A stretch of DNA of 64,000 nt from contig NZ_PKHX01000003.1 of NCBI RefSeq assembly GCF_002848005.1, forward strand, positions 1-64,000. Direction: 5' to 3'. This stretch comes from Varibaculum cambriense. GTDB taxonomy: Bacteria > Actinomycetota > Actinomycetes > Actinomycetales > Actinomycetaceae. This document shows, one piece after another, positions 1-7,677 of this stretch. The notes beneath the pieces are model-generated. The model did not search any database, was not told where the DNA came from, and saw nothing but the letters and a program-made list of their open reading frames with translations. Position numbers and translations under genes: made by a program. Within the stretch, counting starts at the first letter, position 1, and the number at the start of each line of letters is the position of its first letter.

Positions 1-51
1 ATACACCCTCAACGCCTCACGACGCTGCTCCCGAGAATACGAAACATTCAT
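1..51 (-). CDS. Transposase OrfA-like protein, N-terminal fragment
   Basis: The minus strand opens with ATG at 51 and reads MNVSYSREQRREALRVY before leaving the window. A GGAGAG ribosome-binding site lies about 8 bases upstream. The opening (a short polar start, then REQRREAL) is what helix-turn-helix OrfA proteins of IS3-type elements look like. Only 17 codons are present, so the family is an inference and other HTH proteins are possible. It shows that a mobile element probably borders the window on the left, next to the tRNA-Arg gene. Confidence 0.45.
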   Translation of the reverse strand, partial: MNVSYSREQRREALRVY

Positions 52-118
52 AAAACACTCTCCAACATTCCGTCCGCACCCCCATTCAGGTATTAACCCC
101 GAGTTCATAGAATTGGAA

Positions 119-157
119 AAACCCCGTCACCGCTGGATCGCAACGAGGACGGGGTTT
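119..157 (-). terminator. Terminator after tRNA-Arg
   Basis: A 10-bp perfect stem (119-128 with 148-157, core CCCCGTC/GACGGGG) directly follows the tRNA-Arg 3' end on the minus strand. It is followed by TTTTCC. It fits a rho-independent terminator of the tRNA transcript. Confidence 0.7.
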
Positions 158-232
158 GGCGCGCTCGACAGGATTCGAACCTGCAACCTTCTGATCCGTA
201 GTCAGATGCTCTATCCGTTGAGCCACGAGCGC
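157..232 (-). tRNA. tRNA-Arg (ACG)
   Basis: A cloverleaf can be drawn: acceptor GCGCTCG pairs with CGAGCGC, then discriminator G and an encoded CCA (157-159). The T loop is GGTTCGAATCC. The anticodon loop CTACGGA gives anticodon ACG, read after A34 deamination as ICG. It lies near argR and argS, which is an arginine theme that may be chance. Confidence 0.95.
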
Positions 233-346
233 ATTTGCCGTTGCCTTAGCAACTACCCCAGTTTAAGACAGAGCCAATAAGCCCTCCAAATCCGAGACAG
301 CTTATTTAATGTGATTCACACACCAGCCTCCCGGTGGGGTGGTACT

Positions 347-454
347 GCGCGAGGGCTAGGTTTTATCCGAGTGGGCGCGGTGGGCATAAGAATTCGGAAA
401 ACGCCGCTACGTTTTCCGAATTCTTGGGCAGGAGGAAAAACCTAGCCCTCGCGC
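347..454. repeat. Nested double-hairpin element, copy 1
   Basis: An 18-bp perfect outer stem (347-364 with 437-454) encloses a 16-bp perfect inner hairpin (388-403 with 410-425, 6-base loop). Between the stems lie a 23-base left arm rich in GGGC and an 11-base right arm GGGCAGGAGGA. A second element at 559-663 has the same architecture with different stem sequences. No coding frame is convincing here. It could be a structured RNA, a small non-autonomous mobile element (MITE-like) or an extragenic repeat. The functional strand is unknown. Confidence 0.7.
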
Positions 455-486
455 TCATTGCATCGCTCGCGACCGGTAACGAAAAG

Positions 487-520
487 CGCAGGGGCAGATT
501 TATGCCGAGGGGGTTGCAGC
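487..520. repeat. Partial left arm of the hairpin element
   Basis: Between the two full elements lies a stretch resembling only the left half of copy 2. The 12-base string GATTTATGCCGA (497-508) is identical to 570-581, and it is preceded by a similar G-rich run. No matching inner hairpin follows, so this looks like a decayed or truncated copy. Confidence 0.4.
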
Positions 521-558
521 CGGTACAAGATGCGAGAGGGACACGCTAATTAGGGAGA

Positions 559-663
559 GCGGGGAGGAGGATTTATGCCGATCAGGCTAGGCGGGCGTAA
601 AACTTAGAAAAGACTCTAGTCTTTTCTAAGTTTTTGGGCGGGAGGCGAAATCCTCCTCCTCGC
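559..663. repeat. Nested double-hairpin element, copy 2
   Basis: The outer stem is 16 bp (559-574 with 648-663, one G-U pair). The inner stem is 16 bp (599-614 with 619-634) with a very tight loop. The left arm (575-598) shares ATGCCGA...GGCGGGCGT with copy 1, and the right arm (635-647) carries GGGCGGGAGG against GGGCAGGAGG in copy 1. Stem sequences differ from copy 1 while pairing is kept, which is the signature of a selected structure. It ends 30 bases downstream of the argR stop, so it could also act on argR transcript ends. Confidence 0.7.
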
Positions 664-692
664 GACACCTGTACGCGGTAACTCCGCGCGAA

Positions 693-1187
693 CTAATCGG
701 TAACGAACTGCATGAACAGCTCATTTAGGGCAATGGCATCCTCATCGGTTTTGCAGATGACCAGGATAGTATCGTCACCGGCAATGCAGCCGAGCACGGT
801 ATCAAACCAGGCCATATCGATCGCACCCGCCAGCAGCTGGGCTCCTGCCGCCGGGGTGCGCAGCACCACCTGGTTATGCACCACTGCGGACGATACCAGC
901 AGGTCTTGACACCATTTCGCCAATTTTTCATTACCGGGATCTTCCTGTCCCCGCCGCACTCGCACCGGATAGGGCTCCGGCAGCATATAGACAGTTTTTC
1001 CACTGTTAGCACGCACTTTAGTGGCACGCAACGCTAAAAGATCACGCGACAGGGTGGCTTGGGTAGTGGGGATTCCCCGTTCAGCCAGATGACTCAGCAG
1101 TTGCGACTGACTGGAGATTTCCTGTTGACTGAGGATTTCGCGGATCGCTTCCTCACGCGCAGCCTTAGTGGTCGGTACGGTTGCCAT
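693..1187 (-). CDS. argR: Arginine repressor ArgR
   Basis: This is a transcriptional regulator that senses arginine and binds ARG boxes at arginine metabolism genes. The 164-residue length is normal. Residues 1-75 form the winged-helix DNA-binding domain (TTQATLSRDLLAL is the recognition region). Residues 90-164 form the hexamerisation and arginine-binding domain, with the CIAGDDTILVI segment carrying the ligand-binding aspartates. It starts 15 bases after the argS stop on the same strand, so the two are probably co-transcribed. Elsewhere in actinobacteria argR commonly sits in the arg biosynthesis operon, which is not in this window. Downstream lie the hairpin elements. Confidence 0.93.
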   Translation of the reverse strand: MATVPTTKAAREEAIREILSQQEISSQSQLLSHLAERGIPTTQATLSRDLLALRATKVRANSGKTVYMLPEPYPVRVRRGQEDPGNEKLAKWCQDLLVSSAVVHNQVVLRTPAAGAQLLAGAIDMAWFDTVLGCIAGDDTILVICKTDEDAIALNELFMQFVTD

Positions 1188-1202
1188 GCCCCTATCTTCC
1201 CA

Positions 1203-2873
1203 TTACATCCGCTCGGGAGCAGTAACTCCGCAAAGATCCAAACCATTTTCGAGCACTTGCCGCACGGCCTCATTCAGGTGCCGGCGTGCCACGTGCGCCG
1301 CAGTTATTTCCTCGCCGGAGCGGGGAATCACGCGGCACTGGTTGTACCAGGTGTGATAGCCAGCCGCCAGTTTTTCCAGGTAACGCGGAATCCGATGGGG
1401 TTCCCGTTCTTCCGCAGCCAGTTTTAGCTCTGCCGGGTATTGCGCCAAAACCCCCAGCAGATCCTTATCGGCCTGGCTAGACAGCGCGGCAGCATCATAT
1501 TCGCCATCGGCTTTCACTCCGGCTTCATCGGCGTTACGCCCCACCGAACAGGTGCGGGCATGAGCATATTGTACATAGTAAACCGGGTTTTCATTGGTGT
1601 GGGAGCGCAGCAAATCTAGATCAATATCAACAGTGGAATCCATCGACACTCGCACCAGCGAATAGCGAGCCGCATCGACTCCTACCGCCTCTACCAGGTC
1701 ATCTAGGGTGATGACGGTGCCAGCGCGTTTCGACATTTTTACTTCCACGCCGTTTTCTTTCAGATTCACCATCTGCCCAATAATGATCTCGAGACTCTCC
1801 CCCGGATTACCCCCGAAGGCTGCACACATGGCATACATGCGATCGATATATCCGTGGTGATCAGCGCCCAGAATCAAGATTTCGTGCGTGGCTCCCCGGC
1901 GCTGTTTATCCCGGTAATAGGCAATATCGGCTGCGAAATAGGCAGGGTCACCATCCGACTTCAAAATCACCCGGTCTTTATCGTCCCCATATTTTGTGGA
2001 CTTCAACCAGGTGGCGCCGTCCTTTTCATAGATGACGCCGCGGGAACGCAGCTCTTCGATCGCGTCCGTGACCGCCCCGGAAGTGTGCAGCTCGTCCTCG
2101 TGGAAGAAAACATCAAAATCGGCGCGGAAATCATGTAAACAATCTTTGATCTCGCCAAACATCAAGGTGGTGCCGGCTTCCCGGAAGTATTCTTCCGTCT
2201 GGGCTTCCGGCAGCTCCGCTAGCTGCACGCCCTCTTTTGCGGCGCGCTCAGCCACTTTAGTGGCAATATCGAGGACGTACTGCCCGCCGTAACCATCCTC
2301 CGGCACTTCTTTGCCTTGCCAACGCGCCAAAAGCGACTTGGCGAAGCGGGTGATCTGGGCGCCGTGGTCATTGAAATAGTATTCGCGAGTAACCTTTGCC
2401 CCGCTGGCCGCAAGAATCCGGGAGAGGGTGTCGCCAACGGCGGCCCAGCGTCCTCCCCCTAAATGGATGGGACCGGTGGGGTTGGCTGATACGTACTCCA
2501 CGTTGATATTTTGCCCGCTTAAAAACTTGCTGTGACCGTAGTTTTTCCCAGCCTGCAAAATCGTGGAAACAAGCGCCCCGGCAGCGGCCGCCCCCAGCCA
2601 AATGTTTACGAATCCCGGCCCGGCCACCTCGGTTTTCGAGATGCCTGCTACCTGGTCAAGCTGGGCGGTGATCTTGGCGGCGAGGTCGCGCGGCGCCATT
2701 CCCGCTTTCTTTGCCAGCTGCATAGCCACGTTAGTTGACCAATCACCGTTATCGCGCGAACGGGGACGCTCAACTTTCACGGTTTCCGGGATAGCATTCG
2801 AATCTAAACCGGTGTCGGCTGCCTGGGTGACAAGAATCTGGCGGATTAGGGCACTTAGTTCTTCTGGAGTCAT
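1203..2873 (-). CDS. argS: Arginyl-tRNA synthetase
   Basis: It charges tRNA-Arg with arginine in the cytoplasm. At 556 residues it is full length for a class I ArgRS. It has the N-terminal additional domain (1-110), the HIGH-equivalent motif GPIHLGGGR near residue 135, the form typical of actinobacteria, and KMSKRAGT near residue 379, followed by the anticodon-binding DALR domain that ends in CGVTAPERM. It starts ATG at 2873, divergent from the fructosamine-kinase gene at 2958. argR follows 15 bases downstream. tRNA-Arg(ACG), one of its substrates, lies about 1 kb further on the same strand. Confidence 0.97.
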   Translation of the reverse strand: MTPEELSALIRQILVTQAADTGLDSNAIPETVKVERPRSRDNGDWSTNVAMQLAKKAGMAPRDLAAKITAQLDQVAGISKTEVAGPGFVNIWLGAAAAGALVSTILQAGKNYGHSKFLSGQNINVEYVSANPTGPIHLGGGRWAAVGDTLSRILAASGAKVTREYYFNDHGAQITRFAKSLLARWQGKEVPEDGYGGQYVLDIATKVAERAAKEGVQLAELPEAQTEEYFREAGTTLMFGEIKDCLHDFRADFDVFFHEDELHTSGAVTDAIEELRSRGVIYEKDGATWLKSTKYGDDKDRVILKSDGDPAYFAADIAYYRDKQRRGATHEILILGADHHGYIDRMYAMCAAFGGNPGESLEIIIGQMVNLKENGVEVKMSKRAGTVITLDDLVEAVGVDAARYSLVRVSMDSTVDIDLDLLRSHTNENPVYYVQYAHARTCSVGRNADEAGVKADGEYDAAALSSQADKDLLGVLAQYPAELKLAAEEREPHRIPRYLEKLAAGYHTWYNQCRVIPRSGEEITAAHVARRHLNEAVRQVLENGLDLCGVTAPERM

Positions 2874-2957
2874 GCTTTAAGCCTAGACTGCCAGGCATAT
2901 TTCTCGCCAAATCTGGCGAGCTAGCCCACACCGGCAGGCAGCTGGCACAATAGGAAT

Positions 2958-3818
2958 ATGAGGGAGCAGGTTTACCACAAGGTTGATAATCGCCATCCCG
3001 AGGCTCTGGAGCTTGAAGAACTGGGGCTAAAGTGGCTGGCAGAGCCGATGGACAAAGGCGGAGTGCACGTGGCGAAAGTCGCGGCTTCTGGGCGCGGATT
3101 TTTAGACACCGAACTAATCCCCTCCACCGCTATTACCCGCGAGGCCGCGCGAGCCTTCGGGGCAGCCCTGGCGATTACCCACGCGGGCGGAGCCGATTGG
3201 TACGGGCAGCCCCCACTTAGCTATTCCGGCCCCGGATTCATGGGACGCTCCCGCTTGGATTTAATTTACGAGGACGCCGGGGAAAACTGGGGCGAGTTTT
3301 TCTCTGATCACCGGATTATGCCGAACCTGCCGCCCGCCCTCGCTAACGGTTCTATCGATTCGGCCGGAGCAGCAGTTTTAGAGCGGCTGGCCGAGCGTTT
3401 GCGGGATGGAGTCTTCGACGTTGCCGAACCGGAGCTAGTAAAAACCAAGGCCGCTCGGATTCACGGTGACCTGTGGACCGGGAACGTAATGTGGGCGCCC
3501 TCGGGAGCTTTAAAGCGTTTTCCTGCCCTGGCAGGGCGAGGCGCCACCCCCGATCAAGCCCTGCCTTCAGTGGTGGGGGTGTTGATCGACCCGGCTCCTT
3601 CGGGTGGACACGCGGAGACTGATTTGGCGGCGCTAGGAGTATTCGGACAGCCCTACCTGGAGGAAATCTACCAAGGTTACAACCAGGTCTCTCCCCTAGC
3701 TTCCGGGTGGCAAGAACGTATCGGCCTGCACCAGATTCATATGCTGGCGGTACACGCTAACCTGTTCGGAGGATCTTACGGCCCTCACACTGTGCAGCTA
3801 GCTAGCCAATATCTGTAA
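2958..3818 (+). CDS. Fructosamine-kinase family protein
   Basis: It belongs to the fructosamine/ketosamine-3-kinase family, which phosphorylates sugar amines on glycated molecules so that they come apart. The fold is the APH/choline-kinase type. The catalytic loop HGDLWTGNVMW lies near residue 168 and the metal-binding block LIDPAPSGGHAETDLA near residue 215; both match the family closely. The length of 286 residues is usual. The gene stands alone and diverges from argS across an 84-base gap. True substrates of bacterial members are mostly unknown, so protein deglycation is a family-based inference. Confidence 0.85.
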   Translation: MREQVYHKVDNRHPEALELEELGLKWLAEPMDKGGVHVAKVAASGRGFLDTELIPSTAITREAARAFGAALAITHAGGADWYGQPPLSYSGPGFMGRSRLDLIYEDAGENWGEFFSDHRIMPNLPPALANGSIDSAGAAVLERLAERLRDGVFDVAEPELVKTKAARIHGDLWTGNVMWAPSGALKRFPALAGRGATPDQALPSVVGVLIDPAPSGGHAETDLAALGVFGQPYLEEIYQGYNQVSPLASGWQERIGLHQIHMLAVHANLFGGSYGPHTVQLASQYL

Positions 3819-3927
3819 AACCAGGCAGCCGCCGCGGCGTGGCTGGCGTATTTTTGCTTACCGAAAAACGCGGGCACGATTTCGGGCGCGATCTTTGCGA
3901 AGCTGGCAAACGGGTTAGGCTAGTTTC

Positions 3928-4476
3928 ATGAATCACATCGTTGCTTTACTTATGGGGGTACTACTGCTCGCCGGTTCGGCCTGGATTCGCCACGGGAGCG
4001 CGAGGGCGCGTTTTTGGATCCCAAAACAAAAGAAAGATATTTCTCGCTCCGGCATTCTGATTCTGGATGAACGCTGGGTGCTGGTGTTCCTACCGGCACT
4101 GGGATTATTTTTCTTGGCGATAGGAGCCACGCTTCCCGCAAACGCCAGTCCGAAACCCGGGAACCACCTGTTACTGGCGATCTGTCTAATCAGTGCTTTT
4201 ATCGGCCTGGTAGGCATTATTTGGGGATTAACCAACCTTTACTATCCGGAGGGGCTACGGCCAGCTTGGCTGCGCGCCTACTATCGCCAGCTAGGATTTG
4301 CGCCTTCCCGAGGTACTCGCCTGGCACCCGCCTGGTACCGCGAGCAGCTGCAAGATGATAATTTCGAGGATCCCCGCGAAAACAAAAAAGACCGCAACCA
4401 GATAGCCGCGGATGCGGAAAAACCGAAAAAAGCTCGTCCCAGCCAGCAGAATCGCAAGAAGCGGCGCCCCCGCTAA
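3928..4476 (+). CDS. Small membrane protein of unknown function
   Basis: I do not recognise this 182-residue protein. It has an N-terminal membrane segment (about 3-18) and two more hydrophobic segments (about 50-70 and 79-105), then an amphipathic region with YYPEGLRPAWLRAYYRQLG. A long lysine- and arginine-rich tail (about 145-182) ends in KKRRPR. The positively charged tail is probably cytoplasmic. The gene lies between the fructosamine kinase and htrA on the same strand, 109 and 145 bases from them. No function is suggested. Confidence 0.65.
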   Translation: MNHIVALLMGVLLLAGSAWIRHGSARARFWIPKQKKDISRSGILILDERWVLVFLPALGLFFLAIGATLPANASPKPGNHLLLAICLISAFIGLVGIIWGLTNLYYPEGLRPAWLRAYYRQLGFAPSRGTRLAPAWYREQLQDDNFEDPRENKKDRNQIAADAEKPKKARPSQQNRKKRRPR

Positions 4477-4528
4477 AACCGCTGACTGCGGCCGGTAGTT
4501 AGCTGACGGTAGCTAAATCAAAACCAAA

Positions 4529-4564
4529 TTGACATCCAGAAAACATCCAGAAAACATCCAGAGT
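4529..4564 (+). promoter_or_regulatory. Three 11-bp direct repeats upstream of htrA
   Basis: The unit ACATCCAGAAA begins at 4532, 4543 and 4554 (the third copy is partial). The spacing is exactly 11 bp, about one helical turn. It overlaps a TTGACA hexamer (4529-4534) and lies about 60-90 bases before the htrA start. Direct repeats at 11-bp phase are typical binding sites of OmpR/PhoB-family response regulators. That reading is an inference. Confidence 0.5.
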
Positions 4565-4621
4565 CAAAACAGTTGCTGGTGTCAATATGGGGACATAGTA
4601 GATAAGAGGAGATCGAGATTC

Positions 4622-6301
4622 ATGACTAACAGCAATGATTCGACCCAACCCCAAAACGGTAATAATCCGCTTGACGACTGGGAAATGGATGATTGGCAAA
4701 GCGCCGGCTGGCCGGGAGAAATCCCGGAGCCTAGCGGTAATAGCTTTCCAGCAGCGGACCCCGGGAACAACGGCAACCTTAACTCCGGCGAGGAGGACGC
4801 GCGTCCCGAATTAACCGGTAGGATCACCGATATTCAACCGAGCATACCGGCGATTAGTGGCGAGGCAGCCGCCTCCTCTAGTGGCACCACCCCGCTGCCA
4901 GGCACGGCTTTCCCCACTGGGCAGAAACAAGCCGAGGGATATCCTTCCCCCTACAGCTCTGGAGTTAGCGGAGCCGCGTCCTCGCAAAACGAAAACTTTT
5001 TCTCCTCCGACTTTCGCCCAGAACCGGCGGGAGACGGTAATAGTTTTCCCTATTCTCCGGCAACCCAAGGGACGTTCTTCCCCCCGGAACAGCCTGCTTG
5101 GGAACCTTCCCCTATGCCGGCTAAGCGCAAGGAAAAAACTAAGCGTGGCCCCGGCTGGCTGGCCACTATCGCGATTGCGGTAGCCGCCGCTCTGTGCGTA
5201 TGGCTATTGCCTTCCGAATGGGGGTCGCGTACTACCTCTCTGGGGAAATCGCCGGTGAAAGTGGCCACTGAGGCTCCGGTTACCCAAGCCAGCGCGAAGA
5301 ACACCAACTGGGAGGCAGTAGCTAAAGCAGTCCAGCCCTCGGTAGTAGCCATCCAGGTGGATTCCGGAAATTCCGGGGAGACCGGATCGGGAGTGATCTT
5401 CGATGAGGCCGGACACGTGATTACTAACTATCACGTAGTTGCCTCCGCGATTACCGGCAGGGCAAAAGTCCAGATTGAGTTATTTAACGGAAAAATCTAT
5501 GACGCTAAGGTTTTAGGTTCCGATGCTTCCACCGACCTGGCAGTGCTAGAGTTTGTGAAACCGCCTAAGGGTTTACAGATGGCAGCTTTGGGGAGCTCTA
5601 CCGGTTTGCGGGTTGCCCAACCGGTGGCGGCCATCGGTTCACCGCTGGGACTGGAAAACACCGTTACTACCGGAATTATTTCTGCCCTCGATCGCCCGGT
5701 AGTGGTCACCCAATCGGCTGAGGGCTCGGGCGTACAGATTCCCGGACTGAATGACCGCTCCGGTGCTGGCCAGCAGGTGGTCACCAACGCTATCCAGGTC
5801 GATGCCGCGATCAACCCCGGTAACTCTGGTGGCCCCCTTTTCGATGCCTCCGGAAAGGTTATTGGGATTACTTCTTCGATCGCTTCCTTGGGGTCCTCCA
5901 ATGGCGGCCAAGCGGGGTCGATTGGAATCGGTTTTGCTATTCCCGTGAACCTGGTGCGTAACGTAGCTGACCAGATCATCACGTCTGGGAAAGTCACTCA
6001 CGCGATGCTGGGAGTCACCATTGACACCGCGGTTGCCCAGATTGAGGGCGAGTCGCGAATGGGGGCGCGAGTATCCTCGGTTGTTCCCGGCTCGGGCGCT
6101 GCGCGGGCGGGCCTGAAAGAAGGCGATCTAATTACCAAAATTGATGATTACCAGGTGGGATCCGGGGTGGCACTAACCGGTTATGTCCGCTGGTACAACC
6201 CGGGAGACAAAGTAAAACTAACGGTGCTCCGCCAAGATGGTTTCCACGAGATTGAAGCCGAGCTCGGTGCGCAGACTGCTGACAGGAAGTACCGACGCTA
6301 G
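4622..6301 (+). CDS. htrA: HtrA/DegP-type serine protease with PDZ domain
   Basis: This is an S1C-family membrane-anchored protease that degrades or processes misfolded envelope proteins. I chose ATG at 4622 because GAGGAG lies 9 bases upstream; the frame is open back to a TTG at 4529, but that would cover the promoter repeats. The 559-residue protein has a long Pro/Ser-rich cytoplasmic N-terminus (1-175), one membrane segment (about 178-197, GWLATIAIAVAAALCVWLL), then a trypsin-like domain with the triad His in NYHVV (near 269), Asp in STDLAV and Ser in NPGNSGGPL (near 401). A C-terminal PDZ domain spans about 465-550. The architecture matches mycobacterial PepD/HtrA. It ends before a strong shared terminator. 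Confidence 0.93.
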   Translation: MTNSNDSTQPQNGNNPLDDWEMDDWQSAGWPGEIPEPSGNSFPAADPGNNGNLNSGEEDARPELTGRITDIQPSIPAISGEAAASSSGTTPLPGTAFPTGQKQAEGYPSPYSSGVSGAASSQNENFFSSDFRPEPAGDGNSFPYSPATQGTFFPPEQPAWEPSPMPAKRKEKTKRGPGWLATIAIAVAAALCVWLLPSEWGSRTTSLGKSPVKVATEAPVTQASAKNTNWEAVAKAVQPSVVAIQVDSGNSGETGSGVIFDEAGHVITNYHVVASAITGRAKVQIELFNGKIYDAKVLGSDASTDLAVLEFVKPPKGLQMAALGSSTGLRVAQPVAAIGSPLGLENTVTTGIISALDRPVVVTQSAEGSGVQIPGLNDRSGAGQQVVTNAIQVDAAINPGNSGGPLFDASGKVIGITSSIASLGSSNGGQAGSIGIGFAIPVNLVRNVADQIITSGKVTHAMLGVTIDTAVAQIEGESRMGARVSSVVPGSGAARAGLKEGDLITKIDDYQVGSGVALTGYVRWYNPGDKVKLTVLRQDGFHEIEAELGAQTADRKYRR

Positions 6302-6308
6302 CTAGCTG

Positions 6309-6351
6309 ATATAGGTTGAGCCCGCTGGATTCCAGCGGGCTCAACCTATAT
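6309..6351. terminator. Bidirectional terminator between htrA and metalloprotease
   Basis: A 21-bp perfect stem (6309-6329 with 6331-6351, core GAGCCCGCTGGA) sits between the convergent htrA and metalloprotease genes. The apical bases must open to form a loop. It ends in AT-rich pairs, so it may work in both directions. Confidence 0.75.
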
Positions 6352-6359
6352 AGAAAACT

Positions 6360-7499
6360 CTAGGAGAAGATCGCGCGGAAGAATCCGCCGAACCAGGAGA
6401 ATACGCGCACGAAGAACACTCGAACTTTAACCACAAAGCTATCGGAGTTATCGGCTTGCTCATCCGGCTGCGTAGTGGGTTCCGGAACCACAGTAGGCGG
6501 ATTATCCGGGGTCGGAGCCTCGGTAAAAGTAGGCTCCGGGGTGGAAGGAGTAGGCTCTACGCTCGGCTGCGGATCCGCGGTCGGCTCGGGAGCAGTGGTG
6601 GGATCCTCGCTAGGCTGAGGTGCCTCGGTAGTAGGATCCGGAGTCGGCTGCGCGGTTTCACTGGGAACCTCCGGCTGAGCCGGTTCGCTCGTAGGTTTGG
6701 TAGTAGGCTCTGTCTCTTGGCTGGGCTCAGGAGCTGCGGTAGTAGGATCCTCGCTGGGCTGAGGTGCCTCAGTAGTAGGATCCGTGGTCGGCTCGGGAGC
6801 AGTAGTGGGATCCTCGCTAGGCTGGGGCGCCTCAGTAGTAGGATCCGGGGTGGGCGCAGCCGGCTCAGACCCGGCCGGGTATCCTAAATACTTTTCCAAA
6901 CCCTGCAACGCCAAAGCTACGTCCGCGTCCCCAATCGGGTTATTGAAGTCTTTAACCCCCGCCATACCGGCGGCCATTAAATCACCCTTGCAGGTGTGGT
7001 CGAGACCCAAAAGATGCCCGAGTTCATGCGCCACCGTAGAAACCTGGGTAAGCCAACCACTACGATCAAGACGCAGATACAGCAGCCGCTGGGCAGCATA
7101 GGCAGTGCCTAAGGCCTTCCCTTCAGCATAGGGGGAATCAATTACCCGCACCGGGCGGTCAGCCATTGAGTCCACAAACTTAAATTTGATTTTCCCGCCA
7201 CTGCGCTCGATCCACATCTTGGTGGCCGCCTCAATCGCGGGACGGAACTTGGTGTTACCCAAATACAGCGACAAAGTATAAGAGTCGGCGCTGGTAGCCC
7301 CAATCAAAAAGGTATCTATATTGGTGATGGGTTGCCCTTTAGCTACCTGATTATGCATTACCCGGCATTCGCGTACCGTAGGAGTGCGGTCCGCCGCCTG
7401 CACGTTCTGACTGCCCGAGACTGCAAATAGTCCCCCCAGTGCCAGACCCACCATCGTTAAGGTGGCTACCAAAATGTTCTTTTTTCGACTCATACTCAT
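6360..7499 (-). CDS. Secreted zinc metalloprotease with Pro/Thr/Glu repeats
   Basis: This 379-residue protein has a signal peptide (basic start, hydrophobic 9-27, cut near VQAAD). A compact metzincin-like domain follows, with the zinc motif HELGHLLGLDH near residue 158. The motif matches snapalysin/matrixin-type peptidases (three His ligands, Glu as general base). From about residue 210 to 345 there is a low-complexity Pro/Thr/Glu region with three near-identical copies of DPTTEAPQPSEDPTTA, probably a cell-wall-spanning or extended linker. The last 25 residues are aromatic and hydrophobic (FVVKVRVFFVRVFSWF...) with no LPXTG motif, so they may touch the membrane. The two starts at 7499 and 7493 are equally possible. 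No sortase signal is present. Confidence 0.8.
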   Translation of the reverse strand: MSMSRKKNILVATLTMVGLALGGLFAVSGSQNVQAADRTPTVRECRVMHNQVAKGQPITNIDTFLIGATSADSYTLSLYLGNTKFRPAIEAATKMWIERSGGKIKFKFVDSMADRPVRVIDSPYAEGKALGTAYAAQRLLYLRLDRSGWLTQVSTVAHELGHLLGLDHTCKGDLMAAGMAGVKDFNNPIGDADVALALQGLEKYLGYPAGSEPAAPTPDPTTEAPQPSEDPTTAPEPTTDPTTEAPQPSEDPTTAAPEPSQETEPTTKPTSEPAQPEVPSETAQPTPDPTTEAPQPSEDPTTAPEPTADPQPSVEPTPSTPEPTFTEAPTPDNPPTVVPEPTTQPDEQADNSDSFVVKVRVFFVRVFSWFGGFFRAIFS

Positions 7500-7504
7500 A
7501 CTGA

Positions 7505-7526
7505 AATCTTACCAATCGGTAAGATT
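7505..7526 (-). promoter_or_regulatory. Perfect palindrome in the metalloprotease leader
   Basis: AATCTTACC and GGTAAGATT (9-bp arms, 4-base spacer) end six bases before the metalloprotease start. As DNA it could be a repressor operator of TetR type. As RNA it would fold the weak ribosome-binding site (GGTAAGAT) into a hairpin. No other good Shine-Dalgarno is seen. Confidence 0.5.
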
Positions 7527-7617
7527 AAAGCAAGGTGATAATCTCATTTTTGTTGAGAACTTGGTCATAACTGGTTGACGCCGCGATCGCGAGCCTTAAA
7601 CCCCCAGCTAAAAGCAG

Positions 7618-7656
7618 CGGGGGCTTGCCTGACTAGTTTAGCCAGACAAGCCCCCG
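7618..7656 (-). terminator. Terminator of the rpoBC operon
   Basis: A 10-bp GC-rich stem (7618-7627 with 7647-7656, CGGGGGCTTG) lies 22 bases after the rpoC stop on the minus strand and is followed by CTGCTTTTAG. It fits a rho-independent terminator. Confidence 0.75.
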
Positions 7657-7677
7657 GAAGGAACTCAACTATTTAGA

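Noticed and set aside
334..549. Open frame of 71 codons on plus
   Set aside because: It runs through the nested hairpins, has no ribosome-binding site and changes character within the inverted repeats. It is better explained by the repeat structure.
6585..6850. CRISPR-like or regulatory tandem repeat
   Set aside because: It is in frame and encodes Pro/Thr repeats of the metalloprotease; it is a coding repeat.
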